DNA of 7,327 bases from Ruminococcaceae bacterium UBA3329 (GCA_002361875.1 DERX01000010.1:2113-9439); one strand, 5' to 3'. Positions 1 through 5,403 are shown, numbered from the stretch's first letter. Made by a program: numbers and translations. The notes: generated by a model not told the origin, from the sequence alone.

Positions 1-44
1 TAACCCTTAGGAGGGGTTTATTATATCCATTTAACTAAGGAGGC
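1..44 (-). tRNA. tRNA-Arg(CCU), 5' part only, cut by window edge
   Basis: Read on the minus strand from 44 to 1, the sequence folds as the 5' part of a tRNA. The acceptor 5' strand GCCTCCT is at 44-38, followed by T8 and A9. The D stem is GTTA (35-32) with TAAT (23-20), around a loop carrying the GG pair at 28-27. The anticodon stem is AACCC (18-14) with GGGTT (6-2), around the 7-nt loop CTCCTAA (13-7). The anticodon is CCU, reading AGG arginine codons, with U33 before it and A37 after it. The variable region, T arm and acceptor 3' strand lie outside the window, so completeness cannot be judged. It is probably transcribed from the promoter at 207-235, through the broken copy at 153-176. Confidence 0.88.
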
Positions 45-49
45 ATATA
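21..49 (-). repeat. Direct repeat copy A, 29 bp, covering tRNA-Arg 5' end
   Basis: Positions 21-49 and 153-181 are identical over 29 bp, 132 bp apart. The repeat includes 5 nt of tRNA leader (45-49) plus tRNA nucleotides 1-24. This copy belongs to the apparently intact tRNA. Confidence 0.9.
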
Positions 50-131
50 TCAAATTTTATTATCAAACTATCTTCGAAGGTTTATTATTATGAGTATCGC
101 GAATAAAATGAGCAATACGAGTAACAAGGTT

Positions 132-148
132 CTGATACGAAGTATCAG
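132..148. other. 7-bp hairpin inside the insert between tRNA repeats
   Basis: CTGATAC (132-138) and GTATCAG (142-148) are perfect inverted repeats around a GAA triloop (TTC on the transcribed minus strand). The hairpin begins 4 bp after the tRNA homology of copy B ends. Its function is unknown. It could be a remnant of a small mobile element, or a structure in the tRNA precursor transcript. Confidence 0.6.
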
Positions 149-152
149 GTTC

Positions 153-176
153 TTATATCCATTTAACTAAGGAGGC
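153..176 (-). pseudogene. Truncated copy of the tRNA-Arg 5' end
   Basis: Minus-strand 176 to 153 is identical to the first 24 nt of the tRNA-Arg at 44-1: acceptor 5' strand, positions 8-9 and nearly the whole D arm. The match stops at position 25. What follows has no 7-nt anticodon loop with U33, no T arm and no strand to complete the acceptor stem, so this is not a functional tRNA. It starts 24 nt after the expected transcription start of the strong promoter at 207-235. This suggests the promoter originally belonged to a tRNA starting here, and that an insertion or duplication displaced the intact gene downstream. Confidence 0.75.
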
Positions 177-181
177 ATATA
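153..181 (-). repeat. Direct repeat copy B, 29 bp, covering broken tRNA copy
   Basis: This is the second copy of the 29-bp direct repeat also found at 21-49. Its outer side abuts the promoter-proximal leader. Its inner side abuts the hairpin at 132-148 in the insert. Confidence 0.9.
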
Positions 182-206
182 AACTTATTCACTTGCTTGC
201 CTTGAT

Positions 207-235
207 ATTTTATCAAAGTGCGCACTTATTGTCAA
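207..235 (-). promoter_or_regulatory. Strong sigma-A promoter for tRNA-Arg
   Basis: On the minus strand a consensus -35 TTGACA (235-230) is separated by exactly 17 nt from -10 TAAAAT (212-207), which carries an extended TG motif just upstream. Transcription should start near 200, giving a 24-nt leader before the broken tRNA copy at 176 and about 156 nt before the tRNA at 44. The spacer contains the 12-bp palindrome AAGTGCGCACTT at 216-227. I found no comparably good promoter inside the 50-152 insert. Confidence 0.8.
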
Positions 236-240
236 GTGCG
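216..240. promoter_or_regulatory. Palindromic half-sites within the tRNA promoter
   Basis: AAGTGCGCACTT (216-227) is a perfect 12-bp palindrome sitting between -35 and -10. A further half-site AAGTGCG (234-240) overlaps the -35. CGCACTT (221-227) and AAGTGCG (234-240) also form a 7-bp inverted repeat with a 6-nt gap. The placement resembles a repressor operator, but I recognise no known regulator consensus, and such a site at a tRNA promoter would be unexpected. Confidence 0.35.
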
Positions 241-268
241 AAGTTGCGAGTGCCGTCCGGTGGACATC

Positions 269-287
269 TTTAAATCGAAGATTTAAA
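269..287. other. AT-rich 8-bp hairpin between uraA terminator and tRNA promoter
   Basis: TTTAAATC (269-276) and GATTTAAA (280-287) are perfect inverted repeats with a 3-nt GAA loop. It lies directly after the GC-rich terminator stem of uraA on the minus strand and overlaps its short T-tail. It could be a secondary 3'-end structure. A smaller GTCC/GGAC repeat lies at 255-265. I see no gene in 241-293. Confidence 0.5.
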
Positions 288-320
288 AGCAACGGCGGGA
301 GCAATTTCTCTGCTCCCGCC
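287..320 (-). terminator. Rho-independent terminator of pyrR-uraA
   Basis: On the minus strand GGCGGGAGCA (320-311, complement) pairs perfectly over 10 bp with TGCTCCCGCC (303-294), with a 7-nt loop. The tail is GTTGCTTTTAAA, so the T-run is short but the stem is very GC-rich. It begins 35 nt after the uraA stop codon and separates the pyrimidine unit from the tRNA transcript. Confidence 0.8.
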
Positions 321-355
321 CTGCTCATATAATAAATATTTGTTTTTAGCTAAAT

Positions 356-1714
356 TTATTTCGTTTCTTCTGCCTTTGCTTCCTCTGTATCCTTCGGAAG
401 AATTGCGTTTGCAATAATACCGAGAATAAGAGCGCAGGCAATTGATGTAAGAGTAACCTTGCCGAATGAAACGGTAAGACCGCCTATACCGCAGATAAGA
501 ATAACTGCAACTACAAAGAGGTTTCTGTTCTTGCCGAGGTCAACATTCTGAATCATCTTAAGACCCGAAACTGCAATGAAACCGTAAAGAGTAACGCAAA
601 CGCCACCCATTACGCAGTTAGGAATTGTCGCAAGGAATGTAACAAACGGGCCGAAGAATGAAATTACAATAGCCATAACAGCTGTTGCAAGAATTGTAAC
701 AACTGAAGCGTTACCCGTAATAGCAACACAGCCAACCGACTCGCCGTATGTAGTGTTGGGGCAACCGCCGAAAAGAGCGCCTGCAATTGAGCCTACGCCG
801 TCGCCGAGAAGTGTTCTGTGAAGTCCGGGGTCTTCAAGAAGCTCTTTGCCGATAACCGATGAAAGATTTTTATGGTCTGCAATATGCTCTGCGAAAACAA
901 CGAATGCAACGGGAACATAAGCCACTGCAACGGTAATAAGATATTTTGCATTTATAGCGCTGAGTCCCTTTGCCGCCATAATGAATGAGAAATCGGGAAC
1001 AGCGAAGATTTTCATATCGCTGAATACTGAGAAATCAATAACCTGTAATGCGAGATTGTTTGTTTTAATGGCGATTACGGTGAAGATTGCCGCTGCCGCA
1101 TAACCTGCAAGAATACCGATGATAAACGGAATAAGCTTTGCCATTTTCTTTCCGTAAACAGAGCAAAGAATAACCGTAAAGAGTGTAATAAGACCGCAGA
1201 TGAGGGCAACATAGGGGCTTGCAACCGAAACGCCTGCCGCATCAAGGACCTTACCCTTTGTAAGATCGCCGACTGCGTTGCCTGCAAGTGAAAGACCGAT
1301 TATTGAAACAGTCGGTCCGATAACAACTGCGGGCATAATTTTATTAATCCATTTAACGCCTGCAATTTTAACAATAATGGCAATTACTACATAAACAAGA
1401 CCTGCAAACAATGCACCGAAGATTATTCCTGCATAGCCTGCCTCTGCTGAAGCCGCACCGCCGAATGCGGCAAACATTGAACCGATAAATGCGAATGACG
1501 ATCCAAGGAAAACGGGGCTGTTAAACTTTGTGAAAAGAAGATACACAATTGTACCTATACCTGCGCCGAAAAGTGCCGCTGACTGGCTCATTCCGTTGCC
1601 TACGATTGAGGGAACTGCGATTGTTGCCGCAAGAATTGCAAGCAACTGCTGAAATGCGAAAACAATGAGCTGTCCGAATTTCGGCTTGTCTTTGATGTTG
1701 TAAATTAGATTCAT
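356..1714 (-). CDS. uraA: Uracil permease, NCS2/nucleobase-ascorbate transporter family
   Basis: This is an inner-membrane secondary transporter that imports uracil, expected to be proton-coupled, for conversion to UMP. The 452-residue protein is almost entirely hydrophobic segments, as expected for the 14-helix NCS2 fold. The family's substrate-site features are visible: the acidic/His segment FAEHIADH at residues 274-281 (Glu276 matches the uracil-contacting Glu of E. coli UraA) and NTTYGESVG near residues 320-328, whose Glu324 matches the second key Glu. DPGLHR (295-300) lies between them, as in UraA. The C-terminus is a short charged tail. The ATG at 1714 has a strong AGGAGG with 7-nt spacing. 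It follows pyrR by 35 nt with no promoter between them, so it falls under the PyrR attenuator. This supports uracil over xanthine as substrate. The name pyrP would be equally suitable. Confidence 0.9.
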   Translation of the reverse strand: MNLIYNIKDKPKFGQLIVFAFQQLLAILAATIAVPSIVGNGMSQSAALFGAGIGTIVYLLFTKFNSPVFLGSSFAFIGSMFAAFGGAASAEAGYAGIIFGALFAGLVYVVIAIIVKIAGVKWINKIMPAVVIGPTVSIIGLSLAGNAVGDLTKGKVLDAAGVSVASPYVALICGLITLFTVILCSVYGKKMAKLIPFIIGILAGYAAAAIFTVIAIKTNNLALQVIDFSVFSDMKIFAVPDFSFIMAAKGLSAINAKYLITVAVAYVPVAFVVFAEHIADHKNLSSVIGKELLEDPGLHRTLLGDGVGSIAGALFGGCPNTTYGESVGCVAITGNASVVTILATAVMAIVISFFGPFVTFLATIPNCVMGGVCVTLYGFIAVSGLKMIQNVDLGKNRNLFVVAVILICGIGGLTVSFGKVTLTSIACALILGIIANAILPKDTEEAKAEETK

Positions 1715-1749
1715 TTTAAATCCTCCTTATATTTTAAGGCTTTCGCCCC
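1715..1749 (-). promoter_or_regulatory. pyrR-uraA intergenic gap with uraA ribosome site
   Basis: The transcribed strand carries AAGGAGGA 6-7 nt before the uraA ATG. Just upstream, CCTTA (1738-1734) can pair with TAAGG (1728-1724), which would partly cover the Shine-Dalgarno. A GGC-GAAA-GCC mini-hairpin overlaps the same CC bases and would compete. Both are short, so any regulatory role is speculative. There is no second PyrR-type attenuator here. Confidence 0.35.
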
Positions 1750-2283
1750 TTATCCCTTTGAAATTGCGACCTCGGTTACACCGTCGACCTCTTCGAGCCT
1801 TACATTTACAAACTCTTCCTTTGACGTGGGAACATTTTTGCCGACGTAATTTGCACAAATCGGCAGCTCCCTGTGCCCTCGGTCAATCATAACTGCAAGC
1901 TGTATAACAGACGGTCTGCCAAGCCCGATTATTGCCTCCATTGCCGCCCGTGCCGTTCTGCCCGTGAAAAGAACATCGTCAACAAGAATAATATTTTTTT
2001 CGTTTACATCAAAATCTATAACCGTTCCGTTAACATGCGGTGAAACATATTTTTCCGTAAGGTCGTCACGGTAAAGTGTGATGTCCAGCTCACCCGTTTT
2101 AACCTTAATATCGGAAAATTTTTCAATATTTTGGCGAAGTCTTTCGGCTATCGGCACACCTCTGCGCTTAATGCCGATAAGGTAAAGTTCCTCTTCATCT
2201 GCATTTCGTTCAATTATTTCGTGTGAAAGGCGAGCGAGTGTGCGCTCCACCCTTTGCCCGTCAATAATAACCTTTGATTCCAT
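1750..2283 (-). CDS. pyrR: PyrR, bifunctional pyr attenuator protein / uracil phosphoribosyltransferase
   Basis: PyrR is an RNA-binding regulator that, with bound UMP, stabilises an anti-antiterminator hairpin in pyr leader RNAs and causes early termination. Many family members also convert uracil and PRPP to UMP. The 177-residue length matches the family. The type I phosphoribosyltransferase PRPP loop is clear at residues 98-110 (IILVDDVLFTGRT), with LIGIKRRG at 35-42 and the PyrR-typical MIDRGHRELPI at 132-142, followed by YVGKNVPTS. The ATG at 2283 is preceded by GGAG at 2294-2291, spacing 7 nt. It is the first gene after its own attenuator (2316-2417) and is followed by uraA, so the two form an autoregulated uracil salvage unit. 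I see no defect in the reading frame. Confidence 0.96.
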   Translation of the reverse strand: MESKVIIDGQRVERTLARLSHEIIERNADEEELYLIGIKRRGVPIAERLRQNIEKFSDIKVKTGELDITLYRDDLTEKYVSPHVNGTVIDFDVNEKNIILVDDVLFTGRTARAAMEAIIGLGRPSVIQLAVMIDRGHRELPICANYVGKNVPTSKEEFVNVRLEEVDGVTEVAISKG

Positions 2284-2315
2284 ACTTTCGCTCCGTTTTT
2301 GTATTTCCGCACCGT

Positions 2316-2350
2316 AAAAAAAGAAGCCTCACCGAAAAAAACGGCAAGGC
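2316..2350 (-). terminator. PyrR-controlled attenuator terminator upstream of pyrR
   Basis: On the minus strand GCCTTGCCG (2350-2342) pairs with CGGTGAGGC (2334-2326) over 9 positions including two G-U pairs, with a T7 loop, followed by TTCTTTTTTT (2325-2316). Its 5' arm is also the 3' partner of the antiterminator, so termination and antitermination are mutually exclusive. It ends 33 nt before the pyrR start. Confidence 0.9.
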
Positions 2351-2384
2351 ATATAAGTCTGATTACATTTAGCAACCCTTGCCG
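2342..2384 (-). promoter_or_regulatory. Antiterminator pairing of the pyr attenuator
   Basis: CGGCAAGG in the 3' half of the PyrR hairpin (2384-2377 on the transcribed strand) is perfectly complementary, over 8 bp, to CCTTGCCG (2349-2342), the 5' arm of the terminator. When PyrR is not bound, this pairing should pre-empt the terminator and allow pyrR-uraA transcription. Confidence 0.85.
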
Positions 2385-2417
2385 GCATCTCTGTACCGAA
2401 TTAAAGGACCTTTGCTA
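2370..2417 (-). promoter_or_regulatory. PyrR-binding RNA hairpin (anti-antiterminator)
   Basis: The transcribed strand forms a stem-loop. The outer stem is TAGCAA (2417-2412) with TTGCTA (2375-2370), then TCCTT with AAGGG. After an internal loop, CGGTA pairs with TGCCG and closes the hexaloop CAGAGA. A CAGAGA-type loop above a short stem and a purine-rich internal bulge is the established PyrR recognition element of Firmicutes pyr operons. UMP-PyrR binding should hold this fold and leave the downstream terminator free to form. Confidence 0.9.
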
Positions 2418-2423
2418 ATCTTC

Positions 2424-2452
2424 ATTTTAGCACACTGAATCGCAAATGTAAA
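2424..2452 (-). promoter_or_regulatory. Sigma-A promoter of pyrR-uraA
   Basis: On the minus strand the -35 TTTACA (2452-2447) and -10 TAAAAT (2429-2424) are separated by exactly 17 nt, with an extended TG just before the -10. The predicted start (about 2419-2416) falls at the base of the PyrR hairpin, as expected for an attenuated leader. Upstream, 2453-2491 is A/T-rich, including T7-GC-A7 at 2476-2491, and could act as an UP element. Confidence 0.85.
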
Positions 2453-2530
2453 CAAATTTTTTCGTTTTTCGGGAATTTTTTTGCAAAAAAACATACAGCG
2501 AGTATGGGATATTTATCTTCTGCCGTTTTT

Positions 2531-2576
2531 CCTCTCAGTCTCGCTAACGCTCGACAGCTCCCCTTTCAGGGGCGCC
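2531..2576. repeat. Dispersed-type intergenic palindromic repeat
   Basis: The segment contains CTCAGTCTCGC..CGCTCGACAGCTCCCCTT and then CCCCT-TTC-AGGGG (2559-2571), ending in the palindrome GGCGCC (2571-2576). The 2538-2555 part folds as GTC/GAC and GC/GC stems around tandem mismatches that become G-A/A-G on the minus strand. From memory, very similar units ('cagtctcgct..cgctcgacagctccc') recur in intergenic regions of gut Clostridia. Only one copy is visible here, so its dispersed nature is recalled knowledge, not shown by this window. No coding capacity is seen. Confidence 0.55.
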
Positions 2577-2608
2577 GAGTTTTAGCCTTTTTTCTTGTCT
2601 CTCCTGAA

Positions 2609-2641
2609 AGGGTGCGGGTGTCCACGGGACACCCGCACCCT
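2609..2641. repeat. 15-bp perfect GC-rich hairpin
   Basis: AGGGTGCGGGTGTCC (2609-2623) and GGACACCCGCACCCT (2627-2641) are perfectly complementary around the 3-nt loop ACG. No T-run of useful length follows on either strand, so it is not a typical terminator. CCTGAAAGGG (2603-2612), overlapping its edge, is the exact reverse complement of CCCTTTCAGG (2561-2570) in the neighbouring repeat. This suggests both belong to one composite palindromic element of about 110 bp (2531-2641). Confidence 0.8.
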
Positions 2642-2680
2642 CAAGTGGAAGGCATAAACAGCGTTCCCTACGAAGCAAGC

Positions 2681-2707
2681 AAAAACAGACAGGCGAAAAG
2701 CCTGTCC
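2681..2707 (-). terminator. Rho-independent terminator after purB
   Basis: On the minus strand GACAGGC (2706-2700) pairs with GCCTGTC (2694-2688) around the loop TTTTC, with a further G-T pair outside, followed by TGTTTTTG. It lies about 15 nt beyond the purB stop codon and ends the glyA-dapF-dapL-purB transcript. Confidence 0.85.
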
Positions 2708-2721
2708 GTAATATGTTATTA

Positions 2722-4152
2722 TTAAACCTTAATTTCAACCGTAAGTCCCAAAAGGTCGCTGTATTTTTCGAGAATGGGTTTAACCTCAACCTCAATAAAT
2801 TCAGTTACCTGCTCGGGCGCTCTGCCTACAAAGTTCTCCGTCTTCATTTCGGAGAGGATTTCCTCTTTTGTAAGGCCGAACATGGGGTCTGCGGCAATTC
2901 TGTCAACCAAATCATTGGGAAGTCCGTCTTCCTTTACAACCTTGCCCGCCGCCATTGAATGAACGCGGATTCTCTCGTGTAATTCCTGCCTGTCGCCGCC
3001 TTTTTTAACAGCCGCCATCATAATGTTTTCCGTTGCCATAAAGGGGAGCTCCGCAAGCAAATGCTTTTCAACCATTTTGGGATATACAACAAGACCCTCT
3101 GTAACATTGATATAAAGCTCCAAAACAGCGTCAATTGCGAGGAATGCCTCGGGCACGCTTATTCTCTTATTTGCGGAGTCGTCAAGCGTTCTTTCAAACC
3201 ACTGTGTTGCGGCTGTGATTGCAGGGTTCATTGCGTCTGCAATTACATATCTTGAAAGAGATGAAATTCTCTCGCTTCTCATCGGGTTGCGCTTATAAGC
3301 CATTGCCGACGAGCCGATTTGGTGCTTTTCAAAGGGCTCTTCGATTTCCTTTTCGTGCTGTAACATTCTCAAATCGTTTGAGAATTTATATGCCGACTGC
3401 GCAATCTGTGCAAGCACGGAAAGTACATTATAGTCAAGCTTTCTTGAATAAGTCTGACCCGAAACCATATAACAGCTGTCGAATCCCATTTTCTCTGCAA
3501 TTTTTTTGTCAAGAGCCTTGATTTTTTCGCTGTCGCCCTCAAAAAGCTCAACAAACGATGCCTGTGTGCCTGTTGTACCCTTTGAGCCTAAAAGACGCAT
3601 CTGCGAAATTTGGAAGTCAAGTGACGCCATATCCATAACCAAATCGTTAAGCCACAGCGATGCTCTTTTGCCGACAGTAGTGGGCTGAGCAGGCTGATAA
3701 TGTGTGTAAGCAAGACACGGCATATCTTTATATTCATCGGCAAATTTTGCAAGTCCGTTAATAAGGTTTACAAGCTTTTTGCGTACGAGTTTGAGCGCCT
3801 CGGTCATAGTGATAACATCCGTATTATCGCCGACATAGCAGGAGGTTGCACCGAGATGTATAATTCCCTTTGCCGTGGGGCACTGAACGCCGTAAGCGTA
3901 AACATGGCTCATTACGTCGTGGCGGACTTCCTTTTCTCTCGCCTCGGCAACCTCATAATTTATGTCGTCAGCGTGAGATTTCAGCTCTGCTATTTGCTCG
4001 TCCGTAATATTAAGCCCCAATTCCTTTTCACTTTCTGCAAGGGCAATCCAAAGCTTTCTCCATGTTCTGAATTTAAAGTCAGGCGAGAAAATGTACTTCA
4101 TTTCCTTGCTTGAATATCTTGAATTTAAAGGACTTTCATAAATATCTTTCAT
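2722..4152 (-). CDS. purB: Adenylosuccinate lyase, long eukaryote-like form
   Basis: PurB catalyses two fumarate-releasing steps: SAICAR to AICAR in IMP synthesis, and adenylosuccinate to AMP. The protein is 476 residues, longer than the roughly 430 of the B. subtilis type and close to human ADSL at 484. Fumarase/aspartase-superfamily landmarks are in order: RHDVMSHV (77-84), HLGATSCYVGDNTD (99-112), THYQPAQPTTVGKR (150-163) with the catalytic-type His151, and the mobile signature loop SSAMAYKRNPMRSER (281-295) with the catalytic Ser. The usual Pro of SSAMPYKRNP is Ala here. QWFERTLDDSAN and ELPFMATEN resemble the human enzyme closely. The start at 4152 has GGAG at 7-nt spacing. It lies 18 nt after dapL and is last in the operon. 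Its Shine-Dalgarno can pair with codons 7-9. Confidence 0.96.
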   Translation of the reverse strand: MKDIYESPLNSRYSSKEMKYIFSPDFKFRTWRKLWIALAESEKELGLNITDEQIAELKSHADDINYEVAEAREKEVRHDVMSHVYAYGVQCPTAKGIIHLGATSCYVGDNTDVITMTEALKLVRKKLVNLINGLAKFADEYKDMPCLAYTHYQPAQPTTVGKRASLWLNDLVMDMASLDFQISQMRLLGSKGTTGTQASFVELFEGDSEKIKALDKKIAEKMGFDSCYMVSGQTYSRKLDYNVLSVLAQIAQSAYKFSNDLRMLQHEKEIEEPFEKHQIGSSAMAYKRNPMRSERISSLSRYVIADAMNPAITAATQWFERTLDDSANKRISVPEAFLAIDAVLELYINVTEGLVVYPKMVEKHLLAELPFMATENIMMAAVKKGGDRQELHERIRVHSMAAGKVVKEDGLPNDLVDRIAADPMFGLTKEEILSEMKTENFVGRAPEQVTEFIEVEVKPILEKYSDLLGLTVEIKV

Positions 4153-4169
4153 TTTTCTGCTCCTTTAAA
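4124..4169 (-). promoter_or_regulatory. purB Shine-Dalgarno complementary to early purB codons
   Basis: On the transcribed strand TTTAAAGGA (4169-4161), which contains part of the purB Shine-Dalgarno, is perfectly complementary over 9 nt to TCCTTTAAA (4132-4124), inside purB codons 7-9. The 28-nt loop contains the start codon. The fold would reduce ribosome access and partly compete with the dapL-end hairpin at 4167-4190. Confidence 0.45.
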
Positions 4170-4190
4170 ATTATTTCGCAAAATAATTTT
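4167..4190 (-). promoter_or_regulatory. 10-bp AT-only hairpin spanning the dapL stop codon
   Basis: On the transcribed strand AAAATTATTT (4190-4181) and AAATAATTTT (4176-4167) are perfectly complementary around TGCG. The hairpin covers the last dapL codons (N-Y-F-A-K-stop) and ends 3 nt before the purB Shine-Dalgarno. It has no GC in the stem and no T-run after it, so it is not a convincing terminator. It may affect ribosome release, mRNA decay or coupling. Confidence 0.5.
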
Positions 4191-5385
4191 TAATTCTTTC
4201 TACTGCGGCGGCGGTATTTTCCGCTGAACCGAAGGCTGTAAGTCTGAAATAGCCCTCGCCGCTCGGTCCAAAGCCCTCGCCGGGAGTACCTACAACCTGA
4301 ATTTCATTAAGAAGAGTATCGAAAAATTCCCAGCTGCCCATATTATCGGGAGTTTTGAGCCAAACATAAGGTGAATTTTTTGCACCGTAAACGGTAAATC
4401 CGCAGTCCTTAAGACCGTTGTAAATTACCTTTGCGTTGTTCTGATAATAAGCGATTATTTCACGGATTTGCTTTTTTCCCTCTTCGGAATAAACCGCTTC
4501 GGCGGCTCTTTGTGTGATATAAGAAACACCGTTGAATTTTGTCGCCTGCCGTCTTGCCCAAAGCGCATTAAGCTCTGTTCCGTCTGCCTTTAAGTCATGC
4601 GGAACTACCGTATATCCGCAACGAACACCCGTAAAGCCTGCTGTTTTTGAAAAGCTTCTGAACTCAATAGCACAGGTTTTTGCACCCTCGATTTCATAGA
4701 TTGAATGGGGAACATCGTCCTCGGTTATGAATGCCTCATAAGCCGAGTCAAACAAAATCAGCGAGCCGTTTTCGTTAGCATAATCAACCCATTTTTTAAG
4801 CTCTGTCTTTGTAATTGCCATACCCGTGGGGTTGTTGGGGAAGCAAAGATAAATAATATCAACCTTTTCCGTCGGGAGAGAGGGCAGGAAGTTGTTTTCC
4901 GCCGTGCAGGGCATATAGTAAATATTTGACCAGCCGCCGTTTACAAAGTCGCCCGATCTGCCAGCCATTACATTTGTGTCAACATAAACGGGGTAAACAG
5001 GGTCACAAACCGCAACCTTATTGTCAACAGACAAAATATCGCCGATGTTGCCGCAGTCGCTCTTTGCGCCGTCACTTAAAAAGATTTCGCTCTCGTCAAT
5101 ATCCACGCCTCTTGCACGGTAATCGTTTTCTGCAATTGCTTTTAAAATCCATTTGTGACCGTATTCGGGCGGGTAACCCATAAAGGTTTTTTCGTCCGCC
5201 ATATCGTCAACTGCCTTGTGCATAGCAGTGATGCAGGCAGGCGCAAGGGGTCTTGTAACATCGCCTATGCCCAGTCTTATAATCGGCTTGTCCGGATTAG
5301 CCGCAGTGTAAGCATTTACCTTTTTCGCAATATTTGAAAAAAGGTAAGAGCTTTGTATTTTTAAAAAGTTATCATTGATTTTCAT
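4171..5385 (-). CDS. dapL: LL-diaminopimelate aminotransferase
   Basis: DapL is a PLP-dependent class I/II aminotransferase that converts tetrahydrodipicolinate plus glutamate directly to LL-diaminopimelate, bypassing the succinylated or acetylated intermediates of the DapD/DapC/DapE routes. The 404-residue length matches the family. Visible landmarks are [10 protein letters not shown] (38-47), GYPPEYGH (70-77), the PLP-site FPNNPTG (182-188), DSAYEAFI (213-220), the Schiff-base lysine Lys247 in [10 protein letters not shown], and the carboxylate-binding Arg381 in [11 protein letters not shown]. The start at 5385 has AGGAG with 8-nt spacing. It follows dapF by 18 nt, and DapF uses its product, which supports the DapL assignment over other aminotransferases. 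Its last codons form the hairpin at 4167-4190. Confidence 0.96.
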   Translation of the reverse strand: MKINDNFLKIQSSYLFSNIAKKVNAYTAANPDKPIIRLGIGDVTRPLAPACITAMHKAVDDMADEKTFMGYPPEYGHKWILKAIAENDYRARGVDIDESEIFLSDGAKSDCGNIGDILSVDNKVAVCDPVYPVYVDTNVMAGRSGDFVNGGWSNIYYMPCTAENNFLPSLPTEKVDIIYLCFPNNPTGMAITKTELKKWVDYANENGSLILFDSAYEAFITEDDVPHSIYEIEGAKTCAIEFRSFSKTAGFTGVRCGYTVVPHDLKADGTELNALWARRQATKFNGVSYITQRAAEAVYSEEGKKQIREIIAYYQNNAKVIYNGLKDCGFTVYGAKNSPYVWLKTPDNMGSWEFFDTLLNEIQVVGTPGEGFGPSGEGYFRLTAFGSAENTAAAVERIKNYFAK

Positions 5386-5403
5386 AAAGCAATCTCCTCT
5401 TTT

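Noticed and set aside
90..170. Plus-strand 26-codon ORF ending in LYPFN followed by an AAGGAGG, with the same ending also at 21-38, looking like a repeated small-peptide cassette
   Set aside because: The shared ending and the apparent ribosome site are the reverse complement of the tRNA-Arg 5' end. The similarity is explained by tRNA duplication, and no ATG follows the AAGGAGG at a usable distance.
84..176. A second complete tRNA starting at 176
   Set aside because: After the D arm the sequence gives no anticodon stem with a 7-nt loop and U33, no T-loop motif and no acceptor 3' strand, so it is called a fragment.
21..181. CRISPR array
   Set aside because: Only two copies of the 29-bp repeat exist with a 103-bp spacing, and the repeat is tRNA sequence. 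No cas gene is present.
1715..1749. A second PyrR attenuator between pyrR and uraA, as found in some Bacillus pyr operons
   Set aside because: The gap is only 35 nt and lacks the CAGAGA loop element and a terminator.
2609..2641. GC-rich hairpin as an additional terminator for purB or a convergent gene
   Set aside because: Neither strand has a convincing T-run after the stem, and a good terminator already exists at 2681-2707.
2504..2725. Plus-strand 73-codon ORF and minus-strand 83-codon ORF across the purB-pyrR intergenic region
   Set aside because: They translate hairpins, the palindromic repeat and the terminator, lack ribosome sites and resemble no protein family.
3700..4113. 137-codon plus-strand ORF inside purB, and other plus-strand ORFs of 60-100 codons
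   Set aside because: They lie antisense to well-conserved genes, have no ribosome sites and give low-complexity or Cys/Arg-rich translations typical of shadow frames.
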